64,000 nt of DNA from Micromonospora sp. LH3U1 (GTDB lineage Bacteria; Actinomycetota; Actinomycetes; Mycobacteriales; Micromonosporaceae): the NCBI RefSeq assembly GCF_028475105.1, contig NZ_CP116936.1, positions 992,001-1,056,000 on the forward strand. The letters run 5' to 3'. The notes beneath the pieces were generated by a model. The model worked only from the letters and a program-made list of their open reading frames with translations. It did no database searches and was not told the origin of the DNA. Shown one piece after another: positions 21,807 to 33,500 of the stretch (the first letter of the stretch is position 1; each line of letters starts with the position of its first letter). A program made the position numbers and the translations under genes.

Positions 21807-24800
21807 CCGAACCGCAGGTGGCGGTGCCGGAGGCGGGAGGGCTCGCCTACTGGCGGGACCGGTTGGCCGACACGCCCGTCCTGGACCTGGTCACCGACCG
21901 GGTCCGCCCGGCCCGTCGACGCCACCACACCGAACGGGTGCCGCTCACGGTCGGCCCGGACACCGCCCGGCGGCTCGTCGCGGTGAGCGAGGCGTACGGC
22001 GTCCAGCCCCTCGTGCCGTTGCTCGCCCTGGGGCAGGTGGTGCTGGGTCGTCATGCCGGAACACGGGATCTGACCCTCGGTACGCCCGTGAACGGCACCC
22101 TGGTGGCGCTGCGCACCCGGTGGGCCGATGACCCGACGGCCGCCGAGCTGTTCGCCCGCGTCGCTGCGGGGACCCGAGAGGCGTCGGCGCACACCGATGT
22201 CCCGCTCGACCGGGTTGCCGAGGCGCTCGGGCTGCCCCGTGACCCGAGTCGTGCCGCGCTCTGCCCGGTCGTGCTGGCGCAGGGCGCGGTTCCGGCCACG
22301 GGCGACGTGCCGTCTGACCTGACCGTGCTCTGGGACGAGTCGACGGCCGACGGATTGTCCGGCGTGGTCGCCTACGACCCGGACCTGTTCGACCGCGCGT
22401 CGGTGCGTCGGTTCGCCGACCACTACCTGACGTTGCTCGACAACGCCCTGGCCACACCGGAGGCGCCGGTCTCTGCCCTCGCGCACACGTCGGCTGAGGA
22501 GCTTGCGCTGATCGCGGGGTGGGGCACCGGCGGCGGCGCGGCTGGTCCACCGAGCGTGCCGGCGGCGTTCCTGGCCCAGGCCGCGGCGACGCCGGACGCG
22601 ATCGCACTCGAGTACGACGGCACCACTCTCACGTACGCCGAGCTGCGCGCCCGCGCCGACGCCCTGGCGACCGTCCTGACCGCCCACGGGGTCACCCCGG
22701 GCAGCGTGGTCGGCCTGGCGATGGCATCGTCGGCGCAGCTCGTCGTCGCGATGCTCGCGGTGCTCGCCAGCGGGGCGGCGTACCTGCCACTGGACCCGGC
22801 CTACCCCGACGCGCGGCGGGAGTTCATGGTGCGCGACAGCGGCGCACGGCTGCTGATCGCCGATGGTGAGGTGGCCTTCGTCGGCGACCTGCCGGTGCTG
22901 CGGGTCGACCGGCTGGTGCTGCCGGTCGGACGGCCCGCCCCGGACTGGCCGCACGCGCACGCCGCCCAGCGGGCCTGCGTCCTCTACACCTCCGGGTCCA
23001 CCGGGCGGCCGAAGGGTGTCGAGACCACCCACGGTGGGATCGTCCGGCTGGTCCACGGCGCTGACTACTTCCCCGTCGGTCCTGCCGACGTGGTCGCCCA
23101 GGCGGCCAACGTGTCGTTCGACGCGGCCAGCTTCGAGGTGTGGGGGGCGCTGCTCAACGGTGCCCGGTTGGTGGGCATCGCCAATGACGACGTCCTCACG
23201 CCCTCCCGGTTACGTGACCGCCTTGCCGCGCACGGCGTCACCCTGCTGATGCTCACCACCGCGCTGTTCCACCGGTGCGTGGACGCCGATCCGACGATGT
23301 TCGCGCCGTTGCGCGCCCTGTTCTTCGGCGGTGAGGCCGCGGATGCCCGCCGGGTCGCGGCGGTGTGCGCGGCCCTGCCCGGGTTGCGCCTGGTCAACGG
23401 GTACGGCCCGACCGAGTGCACCACGTTCGCCAGTACCTGGGACGTGACCGACCTGCCCGGCGACGCGGCCCGGACCCCGATCGGCCGACCGATCGGCGGG
23501 ACCCTCATGTACGTCGTCGACGACCACGGCCGGCGGACCGGCATCGGCGTCCCGGGCGAGCTGCTCATCGGCGGCGCGGGCCTGTCGCGCGGATATCTCG
23601 GCCGGCCCGACCTGACCGCCGAGCGGTTCGTGCCGAGCCCCTTCGATCCCGGTGCGCGTCTCTACCGGACTGGCGACGTGGTGCGCTGGCGGGAGGACGG
23701 CCACCTGGAGTATTTGGGCCGCGCCGACCAACAACTCAAGATCCGTGGCGTCCGCATCGAACCCGACGAGATCGCCAGCGTCCTCGCCACCTGCCCGGGT
23801 GTCCGGGCCGCCGCCGTCGACGTGCGTGGCGACGGCGAAGCGCGTCGCCTCGTCGGCTACGTCGTGCCCGACGGCGACCCGGTCCCGGCCGGGGAGCTGC
23901 GCGCCCACCTCGCGGCCAGGCTGCCCGAGGCGATGGTGCCGACCTGGTACGTGCCGCTGGCCATGTTGCCGGTCACCCCGAACGGCAAGGTGGACCGCCC
24001 CGCGCTGCCCGCACCCGCCGCGCACCACGGCGTCCGGGCGGCCGACGGGGTGCCGCCCAGTGGGCCGGTCGAGGAGTTGGTCGCACAGACCTGGCGGGAC
24101 CTGCTGGGCGTGCCGGTGTTGTCCGCTGCCGACAACTTCTTCGCCCTCGGCGGCCACTCGCTGCTCGCCGCGCAGATGGTGGCGCGAGTTGCCGCCCACG
24201 CGGGCGTCGACCTGGGCGTCCGTGCGGCCTTCGAGGCGCCCACGGTCGCCGCGCTCGCCGCCCGCGTCGCCGAGGCCCGCCCGGGCGGCGTCCGCCCGCC
24301 CGTCCCGGTCGCCGGCAAGGGGCCACATCCGCTGTCGTACGCGCAGCGGCGGCTGTGGTTCCTCGACCGGCTCGACCCCGGGCAGGCGGTGTATTCGGTT
24401 CCGCTGGTGTTCACCCTGGACGGCCCGCTCGATGTCGACGCCCTCGACGCCAGCCTGCGCGCGCTGGTCCGGCGCCACGCGGCGCTGCGGACCCGGCTGG
24501 TGACGAACGACGGCGAGCCGCGGCAGGTGGTCGATGACGAGCCGCCCGTGGTCCTCGCCCTGGATGACCTGCGCGGCCGCGCCGACCGGGACAGCCACGC
24601 GGACGCGCTGATGCGACGCGCCGCCGAGGAACCCTTCGATCTCGCGGCCGGGCAGCTGGCACGGTGGCACCTGGTCCGGCTGACCGACCAGCGCTGGATG
24701 CTGCTGGTGACGATGCACCACGCGGTCTGCGACGGCTGGTCGATCGGTGTGCTGATCCGCGACCTCGGCGCGTTCTACGCCGCCCGGACCGTCGGCACGC

Positions 24801-27543
24801 CCGCCCCGACTCCGCTCACCGTCGAGTATGTGGACTACACCATGTGGCAGCGCGGGCTGCTGGCCGGAGAGGCTGGGACGACGCAGCTCGCGTACTGGGT
24901 GGACCAACTCGCCGACGCGCCGGCCGCGCTGGACCTGCCGACCGACCGCCCTCGCCCGGCCACCGCCCGGCACGCGGGGGAGACGTTCGGGATACGGCTG
25001 CCCGCCACCCTGGTCGAGCGCCTCGACGAGGTGGGACGGCGGCACGGCGTCACCCGCTTCATGGTGCTCCTCGCCGTGTTCCAGCTGGTGCTGGGCCGGT
25101 ACGCGGACGTGCGCGACGTCAGCGTCGGCAGCCCGGTGTCCGGGCGCACCCGTCCCGAGTTCGACGACCTCGTCGGCTTCTTCGTCAACACCGTCGTCCT
25201 GCGGACACGGTGGCAGGACACCGACACGTTCGTCGAGCTGCTCGCTCGCGTCCGCGCTGCGGTGCTCGGCGCCTACGAGCACCAGGATGTGCCGTTCGAG
25301 CAGGTCGTCGAGGCGGTTCGGCCACCACGCGACCCCAGCCGTACCCCGCTGTTCCAGGTCATGCTGTCGGCGCAGAACCTGCCGGAGCGGACCGACGCGA
25401 TACCCGGGCTGTCGGTCGCGGTGTCCGAGCCGCCCGGTCAGGTGGCGAAGTTCGACGTCACCGTGGCCTGGGACGAGACGCCGAGCGCCGCGGGCGAGCT
25501 ACGCGGCACCGTCGAGTACGACGTCGACCTGTTCGACCGGGACACCGTTGAGCGGCTGGCGGAGAGCTACCGGACCCTGCTGGAGTCGGCCCTCACCACC
25601 CCGAACGCGCCGGTGGCCACCCTGGACCTGCTGCCCGGTCCCGAGCCGGTCGCACCAGTCGGCGAGTCGGGCGGCGAGCCGACCGCCCCGACGCTGCACG
25701 GCCTGGTCGCCGCCGCCGCAGCCCGCTGGCCGGATCACCCCGCGCTCGTCCAGGGCGACCGGTCGCTCAGCCACGCCGAGCTGGCCACCCGTGCCGCCGC
25801 CGTGCACGCCCACCTGAACGCCCGGGGGTACGCCCCGGCGACGCCGTCGCCGTCCTGTTGGACCGGAGTCTCGACTGGCCGGCCGCCCTGCTCGGCGTCC
25901 TGCGCGCGGGTGCCGCGTACGTGCCGCTGGACCCGGCGATCCCGCAGAAACGGTTGGCGCACGTCCTCGCCGACTCGTCGGCGGTGCTGGTGCTCGGCTC
26001 ACGCGAAACCGGCCCGCCCACCACCGTCCTGCCGTTCGTCGCGGTCGAGGACGCGCTCGTTGCCGGCCCGCCCGCCGTGGTGGCACCGGTCCACCCGTCG
26101 GCACCGGCGTACGTGCTCTACACCTCGGGCACCACCGGCCAGCCCAAGGGCGTGTGCGTCAGTCACGGCAATCTCGTGCACACCCTGGAGGCGGTCGCCG
26201 AGCACTATGCGCTCACTCCCGCCGACCGGGTGCTCCAGTTCGCCGCGCTCGGCTTCGACGTGGCGGCAGAGGAACTGTTCGGGACGCTGATCCGAGGCGG
26301 TGCCGTGGTGCTGCCGCCGGCCGGCCCGGTACCCGGTCTCGACGAGCTGACCGCTCTGGCCCGCCGGGAGCGACTCACCGTGCTCAACCTGCCGGCGTCG
26401 TACTGGCACGAGTGGGTCGCGGCGCTGGACCGGCACCCGCCCGCGTCCTGCCCGCAGTTGCGGCTCGTGGTGGTCGGGAGCGAGCGGGTCGACGCGGGGC
26501 GGCTCGCCCAGTGGCGTGCTGCCGCTCCGGGTGTCCGGTGGCTCAACGCGTACGGCCCGACGGAGACCACCATCACCGCCACCGTTCACGAACCATCCGG
26601 CGACCGGGAATCCGCCACCGGCAGCGTTCCCGTGGGACGGCCGCTACCCGGCGTGCGGGCGTACGTCCTCGATCGTGGGCTGCGGCCGGTGCCGCGCGGC
26701 GTTCCGGGGGACCTGTGGCTCGGCGGACCCGGCGTGGCGCAGGGCTACGTCGGGGACCGCGCACGCACCGCCGCCAGCTTCCTCCCCGACCCGTGGGGCC
26801 TGCCCGGCACCCGCATGTACGGCACCCGGGACCGGGTACGCCTCGGCGTCGGCGGGGTGCTCGAGTTCCTCGGGCGCGAGGACGACCAGGTCAAGTTGCG
26901 CGGCTTCCGGATCGAGTTGGGTGAGATCGAGGCGGCGCTCGGCGCCCACACCCCGGTTGGGGAGGCGGCGGCGATGCTGCGCGAGGACGTACCGGGCCGA
27001 CCCACCCTGGTCGGTTACGTGACGCCGACCGACGTGGACGTGGCGCTGCTCCGTGCGCACCTGGCCGACCGGCTTCCCGGCTACATGGTGCCGGCGACGA
27101 TCGTCCTGCTCGACCGGCTGCCGCGAAGCGAGCGCGGCAAGGTCGACCGGGCCGCCCTTCCTCCGCCGCCGGTTCCGGCCCCGGCCCCGGCCGGGAACGG
27201 GATACCCGGCAGCGAGTTGGAGCGGGCGGTGGCGGCGATCTGGCGGGACGTGCTGGTGGTCGAGCACGTCGGCGTCGACGACAACTTCTTCGACATCGGG
27301 GGGCACTCGCTGCTCGTCATGCGGGTGCAGACGCACCTGATCGAGCGACTGGGCCGCACGGTGCCGGTGGTGGAGCTGTTCCGCCACTCCACCGTGCGGG
27401 CGCTCGCCCGGCACCTGGCGTCCGGGGACCGGCCGCCGGCGTTGTCCGCCGGGCACCACCGTGCCGAGACACGCAGAGCCATTCAACGGGGGCGCACGCC
27501 GCGACGTCGGCCGGGCGGGCACCAAGACATGGGGGAAGCATGA
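21803..27543 (+). CDS. NRPS-2: half-C-A(Val-like)-T-C-A-T, with an internal 1-nt frameshift
   Basis: Starts with ATG overlapping the transporter stop (ATGA). Domains: the C-terminal half only of a condensation domain (about 12-245, no HHxxxDG), A1 (253-735), T1 (Ser786), C2 (HHAVCDG near 972), then A2 and T2. The first frame runs to 26290 but loses meaning at about 25830. The correct continuation (VRPGDAVAVLLDRSLDW) lies in another frame that ends at 27543. Adding one G to the G run at 25826-25830 restores a continuous NRPS. The A1 pocket reads roughly D-A-F-M-F-G-G-T-F, nearest to the Val code DAFWIGGTFK. The A2 pocket reads D-V-E-N-V-V-A-I-T, which I cannot assign. The C-terminal tail after T2 is Arg-rich, as in linkers that dock to a ketosynthase. 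If the frameshift is real, the second module is lost. Confidence 0.88.
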
Positions 27544-30500
27544 TGACCGAGGTACGTCCGTTGCCCGACAACGCCATCGCTGTCGTTGGAATGGCACTCC
27601 GGGTCCCCGGGGCCGCCACCCTCGACGACTTCTGGGGCAACCTGCGGGACGGGGTCGAATCCATCACGACCCTCGGCGACGCCGACCTGATCGCCGACGG
27701 CGTCCCGCCCGAGGAGTTCAACCACCCGGACTATGTCCGCGCCCTCGGCGTCCTCGACGATCCAGCCGGCTTCGATGCCCGTTTCTTCGGTTTCTCGGCC
27801 CGCGAGGCGCAGCTGCTCGACCCACAGCACCGGCTGTTCCTGGAGTGCGTCTGGGAGGCGTTGGAGCACGCCGGTCACCCGTTCGACGCGACGGAACCGG
27901 TGACCGGTGTCTACGCCGGGGTGGGGGAAAGCTCCTACCTGCTGCACAACCTGCTGCCCAACGCGGACCTGGTGGCCCGGGTCGGCGCGTTCCAGACCTC
28001 CATCGGCAACGACAAGGATTTCATGCCGACCCGGGTGTCGTACAAGGTGAACCTGCACGGCCCCAGCATCAGCGTGCAGACCGGTTGTTCCACGTCGTTG
28101 GTCGCCGTGCACATGGCCGCCCAGGCACTGCTCGCCGGCGAGTGCGATGTCGCGTTGGCCGGCGGCGCCACCGTCATCGCACGCCGCCGCGGTTACCGGC
28201 ACGCCCAGGGCGGTATCCTGTCGGCCGACGGCCACTGTCGAGCGTTCGACGCCGAGGCGACCGGCGCGGTGGCCGGCAGCGGCGCCGCGGTCGTCGTCCT
28301 CAAGCGGCTCGCCGACGCGGTCGCGGATGGCGACATCGTCCATGGGGTGATCCGAGGTTCGGCGGTGAACAACGACGGCGCTCGCAAGGTCGGCTTCACC
28401 GCGCCGAGCGTGGACGGGCAGGCCGACGTCATCGCCGAAGCGCTCGCCGTCGCCGGGGTCGCCCCCGACACGATCGGCTACGTCGAGGCGCACGGCACCG
28501 GCACCCCGCTCGGCGACCCGATCGAGGTGGCCGCGCTGAAGAGCGTGTTCCGCGACGTCCCGCCGGGCCGGATCGGGCTCGGCTCGGTCAAGACGAACGT
28601 CGGGCATCTCGACACCGCGGCCGGGGTGGTCGGTCTGATCAAGACGGTGCTGGCGTTGCAGGCGGGCGAGATCCCACCGTCGCTGCACTTCCGCACACCC
28701 AACCCCGAGCTGGGTCTGGCCGGGAGCCCCTTCCACGTCGTCGCAGCCCGCACCCCGTGGCCGGGCGAGGTGCGGCGCGCCGGGGTCAGCTCGTTCGGCA
28801 TCGGCGGAACCAACGCCCACGTCGTACTGGAGGAGGCCCCGACCCCGGCACCGCGCGAGGAGAGCCGGCACCGCCACGTACTGCCCCTGTCGGCGGCTAC
28901 GCCCACCGCTCTCGACACGGCCGCAGCCCGACTCGCCGCGCACCTGCGTGCCCACCCGGACCTGCCGCTGACCGACGTGGCGTACACGCTGCAACGAGGC
29001 CGTCGGACCCTGCCGTACCGCCGAGCGGTGGTCGGCGGCAGCCCCGCCAAGGTTGTCGAGGCGTTGGAGCGGCCGGCCGCGCGAGGCGCGGCCGAGACCG
29101 CCACCGACCGTGCGGTGCTGTTCACCTTTCCTGGTCAGGGCGCGCAGCGCAGCGGCATGGGCCAGGCCCTGTACGCCGGCGAGCCGGTCTTCCGCGCCGA
29201 GGTGGACCGGGCGGCCGAACTGCTGGAGCCGTTGATCGGCGAGGACATCCGCCGCCTGCTGTACCCCGCCGACGACGAGCGGGCCACCGCGGAGTTGCTC
29301 CACCAGACCCGGTACGCGCAGCCGGCGCTGTTCGTCGTCGAGTACGCGCTGGCGAAGCTCTGGGCGGAGTGGGGCGTGCGTCCGGCGGCGCTGCTGGGGC
29401 ACAGCGTCGGCGAACTGGTGGCCGCCTGCCTGGCGGGGGTGTTCACGGTGCCCGACGCACTGCGCCTGGTCGCGGCGCGTGGCCGGCTGATGCAGGCGGC
29501 GGAGCCGGGCGCGATGCTCGCGGTGCCGCTGTCCGAGGACGATCTGCTGCCGCTCCTCGACGACGGGTTGGATCTCGCGGCCGTCAACGGGCCCCGGCAG
29601 TGCACCGTCTCCGGGGCGCCTGAGGACGTGGCCGCGTTCGAGGTCCGCCTCCGCGAGCGAGGGTTGACCGCGACCCGGCTGGCCACCTCGCACGCGTTCC
29701 ACTCCCGGTCCATGGCCGCCGCCGCGGCGGCGTTCGAGACGGAGGTCGCCCAGGTGCGGCGGTCGGCGCCGGACATCCCCTTCGTGTCGAACGTGACCGG
29801 CACCTGGATCACCGCCGAGATGGCGACCAGCCCCTCGTACTGGTCCCGGCAGCTGCGGTCGACCGTCCGCTTCGCCGACGGCCTGGAGTCGCTGCGCCGT
29901 TCGGACGCCGTGCTGCTGGAGGTCGGTCCGGGACGGGTGCTGACCCGCCTCGCCGGAGGGCCGCCCGCCCGCGCCGTCGCATCGCTGCCGTCGGCCGGTC
30001 GGGACGCCGACGCGGAAACGGAGTTGCTCGCCGCCGTCGGGGCGCTGTGGCGGCTGGGTGCTCCGATCGACTGGGAGGCGCTGCATGGCGACGTGACGCC
30101 CCTGCGGACCGTCCTGCCCACCTACCCGTTCGAGCGGGAGCGCTGCTGGATCGATCCTCCGCGCGACACCGTGGCGGGCCGTACAGGTGTCGACGGGCTC
30201 ACCGTGCGTGGCTACCGCAGGGCCGGAAGCGCCGGCCCGGCGGTCGCCGTGTCCGGCACCTGGCTGGCCTTCGGAGCCGGTCTCCCGGACGGCGTCGTCG
30301 ACGAGCTGCGCGGGGCGGGCACCCGCGTGGTCGCCGCCGACCTCGACACGGCCACCGGCTCGCTCACCACGTCACTGGCACCGGACGAGCGGATCGCAGG
30401 CGTGCTGCTGGCGGTCGGGTCAGCCGACCCGTCGCCCGCGCTCGCGGCCCTGGGCGCAGCTCTCGCCGCGCGCGGCGACACGTACGCCCGGGTCGTCGTC

Positions 30501-33500
30501 GTCACCGACGGCGCACTGGACGTGACCGGCTCGGAGGACCTGGTGCCTCCGCGCGGAGTGCTCGTCGATTGGGCGGCTGGCGGTGCGCCTGGCACCCGGA
30601 CGCTGCTCGACGTGGTCCCGGCCGCGACGTCGGCCGCCGCCCGTCGCCTCGCCGTCGCGGTGGCGCGGGAGATCCGTAGCGCGCATCCCGAGCCGGTCGT
30701 GGCCCTGCGTGGCGGGCACCGCTTCGTGCCGCACGTCATGCCCGCCCCGGCCGCCCCACCAGACCGGCACACCGGTGCGCTCTATCTGCTCGCCGGGGAC
30801 GCGGTGGCGGGTGCCGCGTTCCGTCGGGCCCTCACCACCGCCGGCGCGACCGTCAGCGACCTCGGCGCCGACGGGCACGGCACGGCCGATCCGGCGACTG
30901 TCCTGGTCCCGGTGGACGGCCGCGCGTCCGTCGATGAGGCCCTGGCCGCGCTGGCGGCCGCCCGCGTCGACGCGCGGGGGCCAGTCGCCGCCGTCGAGGT
31001 GCACGTCCTCGGCGGTACGCCGGACACACCGCTCGCCGGCCGGATCGCCGCGCAGGTGGCGGCGAGTGGCCGGGAGTCCGACGCGGAGTGGGTGACCTAC
31101 GTGTGGCCCGCCGGGGACCTGTCGGCGGTCGAACGGACCGTGGCCCGGGTGGTGGGTGCCGCATCCTCCACCTGTCACCTCGTGGTCACCGCACTCGACG
31201 AGACCGAGGAGACCGCCACCGAGACATCCGGCGACATCGCCGCGTACGCGGATTCGACCGAGCGCGAGGTGGCGGCGATCTTCGCCGACCTGCTCGGCGA
31301 ACGGGACGTCGCACTCACCGCCGGCTTCTTCGAGCTGGGCGGGCACTCCCTGCTCGCCGCGCAGCTCGTCGCACAGGTCGGCAGGGTGTGTGGGGCGGAC
31401 ATCCCGCTGCGCGCCTTCGTCGCCGAACCGACGGTCCGTGGCCTCGCCGCCGCAGTCCGCGCGGCCCGAGCGGAGACCGGCGACGCCGGGCCGGAGTCGT
31501 TGCCGGCCGTCGTGCTGGACCCGGCGTCGGCGCATGTGCCGTTCCCGCTGACCGATGTGCAGCAGGCGTACTGGATCGGCCGCACCGGTGTGTTCGAGCT
31601 GGGCAATGTCGGCATGCACGGGTACGAGGAGTTCGACGTCCCCGAGCTGGACGTGCCTCGGTTGGAGCGGGCCCTGCGCCGGCTGATCCGGCGGCACGGG
31701 GCGCTTCGCGCCGTCGTACTGCCCCACGGCGAGCAGCAGGTCCTCGAGGAGGTGCCGGACTACGTGATCGTCACCGAGGACGTACGGGGTCGGCCGGATG
31801 CCGAGGTGACCGCGGTTCTTGAACGGACCCGCGCCGACATGTCGCACCAGGTGTTCGTCCCGGACCGGTGGCCGCTGTTCGAGCTGCGCGCCACCCTGCT
31901 CGACGACGGCCAGGGTCGGGTGCACTACAGCATCGACGGCCTGATCACCGACGCGTGGGCGTCGAGCATCGTGATGCGCGAGTTGACCCTGCTCTACAAC
32001 GAGCCGGACGCGACCCTGCCCGAGCTGGAGTTGAGTTTCCGCGACTACGTGCTCGCCGCGCAGGCCGCTGAGTCGACCGACCGGTACCAGCGTGCCGCCG
32101 CGTACTGGCAGGAGCGGGTGCCGACGTTGGCTCTCGCACCGGAGCTGCCGCTGGCGGCCGACCCGCACACCATCGCCGCGCCACGCTTCGCCCGGCTCAC
32201 CGGGCAGGTGCCGGCGGAGGTGTGGGGTCCGGTCAAGGCCGCCGCCTCCCGGCGCGGCCTCACCCCGACCGCGCTGCTGCTGGCCGCGTACGGCGAAGTG
32301 GTTGCCACCTGGTCGAAGACCCGGCGGTTCAGCCTCAATCTGCCCATGGCTCACCGGTTGCCGCTGCACCCGCAGGTCGACGCGATCCTCGGTGACTTCA
32401 CGTCGGTGACGCTGCTGGAGATCGACGCGGTCGGCGCGGCGTCGTTCGAGACGCGCGCTCGGGCGATCCGGGACCAACTCCTCGCGGACCTGGACCACGG
32501 CCTGTTCAGTGGAGTGCGGGTCGCGCGGGAGCTGAAGCGGGTACGCGGCGACGCGGCCGCCGTCCTGCCGGTGGTGTTCACCAGCCTGTTCCAGGGCATC
32601 GGGGGGCACCCACAGATCGGCGAGGTGGTCTACAGCATCTCCCAGACGCCCCAGATCTGGATCGACACCCAGGTGTACGAGCTCGACGGCGCTCTGGTGC
32701 TGGACATCGACGCCGTCGAAGACCTCTTCCCCGACGGCATGGTCGCCGCGATGCACGCGGCGACGTTGAAGGTGGTCAGCTGGCTCGCGGCCGACGAGGC
32801 GCACTGGGTCGACCCGGTGCCGTCACTCGTGCCCAGCGCGGAGTTGGCAGCCCATGCGGCGTACAACCGCACCGACGGGCCGCTGCCGACGGGCCTGCTG
32901 CATGAGCCGTTCTTCGCCACGGCCGCCCGGGTGCCCGAACGCCCGGCCGTGATCACGCCGACCCGTTCGCTCACCTACGGCGAGCTGGCGGACCGCGCGC
33001 GGGCGATCGCCGCCCACCTCGGCGGCCTGCGGGTGCGCCCCGACGAGCTCGTCGCAGTGGTGATGGACAAGGGCTGGGAGCAGTGCGCCGCCGTTCTCGG
33101 CGTTCTCGCCGCCGGTGCCGCCTACCTGCCGATCGATCCCGATCTGCCCGACGAGCGGGTGCGTTTCCTGCTGGCGCACGGACAGGTGCGCGCGGTGCTG
33201 ACGCAGGGGCACCTGGCGGACTCGGGCGTGGAGCGGTTCGGCGACCTCGAGGTTCTGCGAGTGGACGACCTGCGGGCACTCCCGGCGGGCGAGCTGCCCG
33301 CGATCGCCACCACGCCCCGGGACCTGGCCTACGTCATCTTCACCTCCGGGTCGACCGGCCTGCCCAAGGGCGTGATGATCGACCATCGGGGTGCGCTCAA
33401 CACCGTCGTCGACATTAACGAACGCTTCCGGGTGGGCGAGGACGACCGGGTCCTGGCGCTGTCGTCGCTGAGCTTCGACCTGTCCGTGTACGACGTCTTC

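Noticed and set aside
27483-30086. 867-codon minus-strand frame over the KS-AT region
   Set aside because: Antisense shadow of an unambiguous ketosynthase and acyltransferase; composition is typical of a shadow frame.
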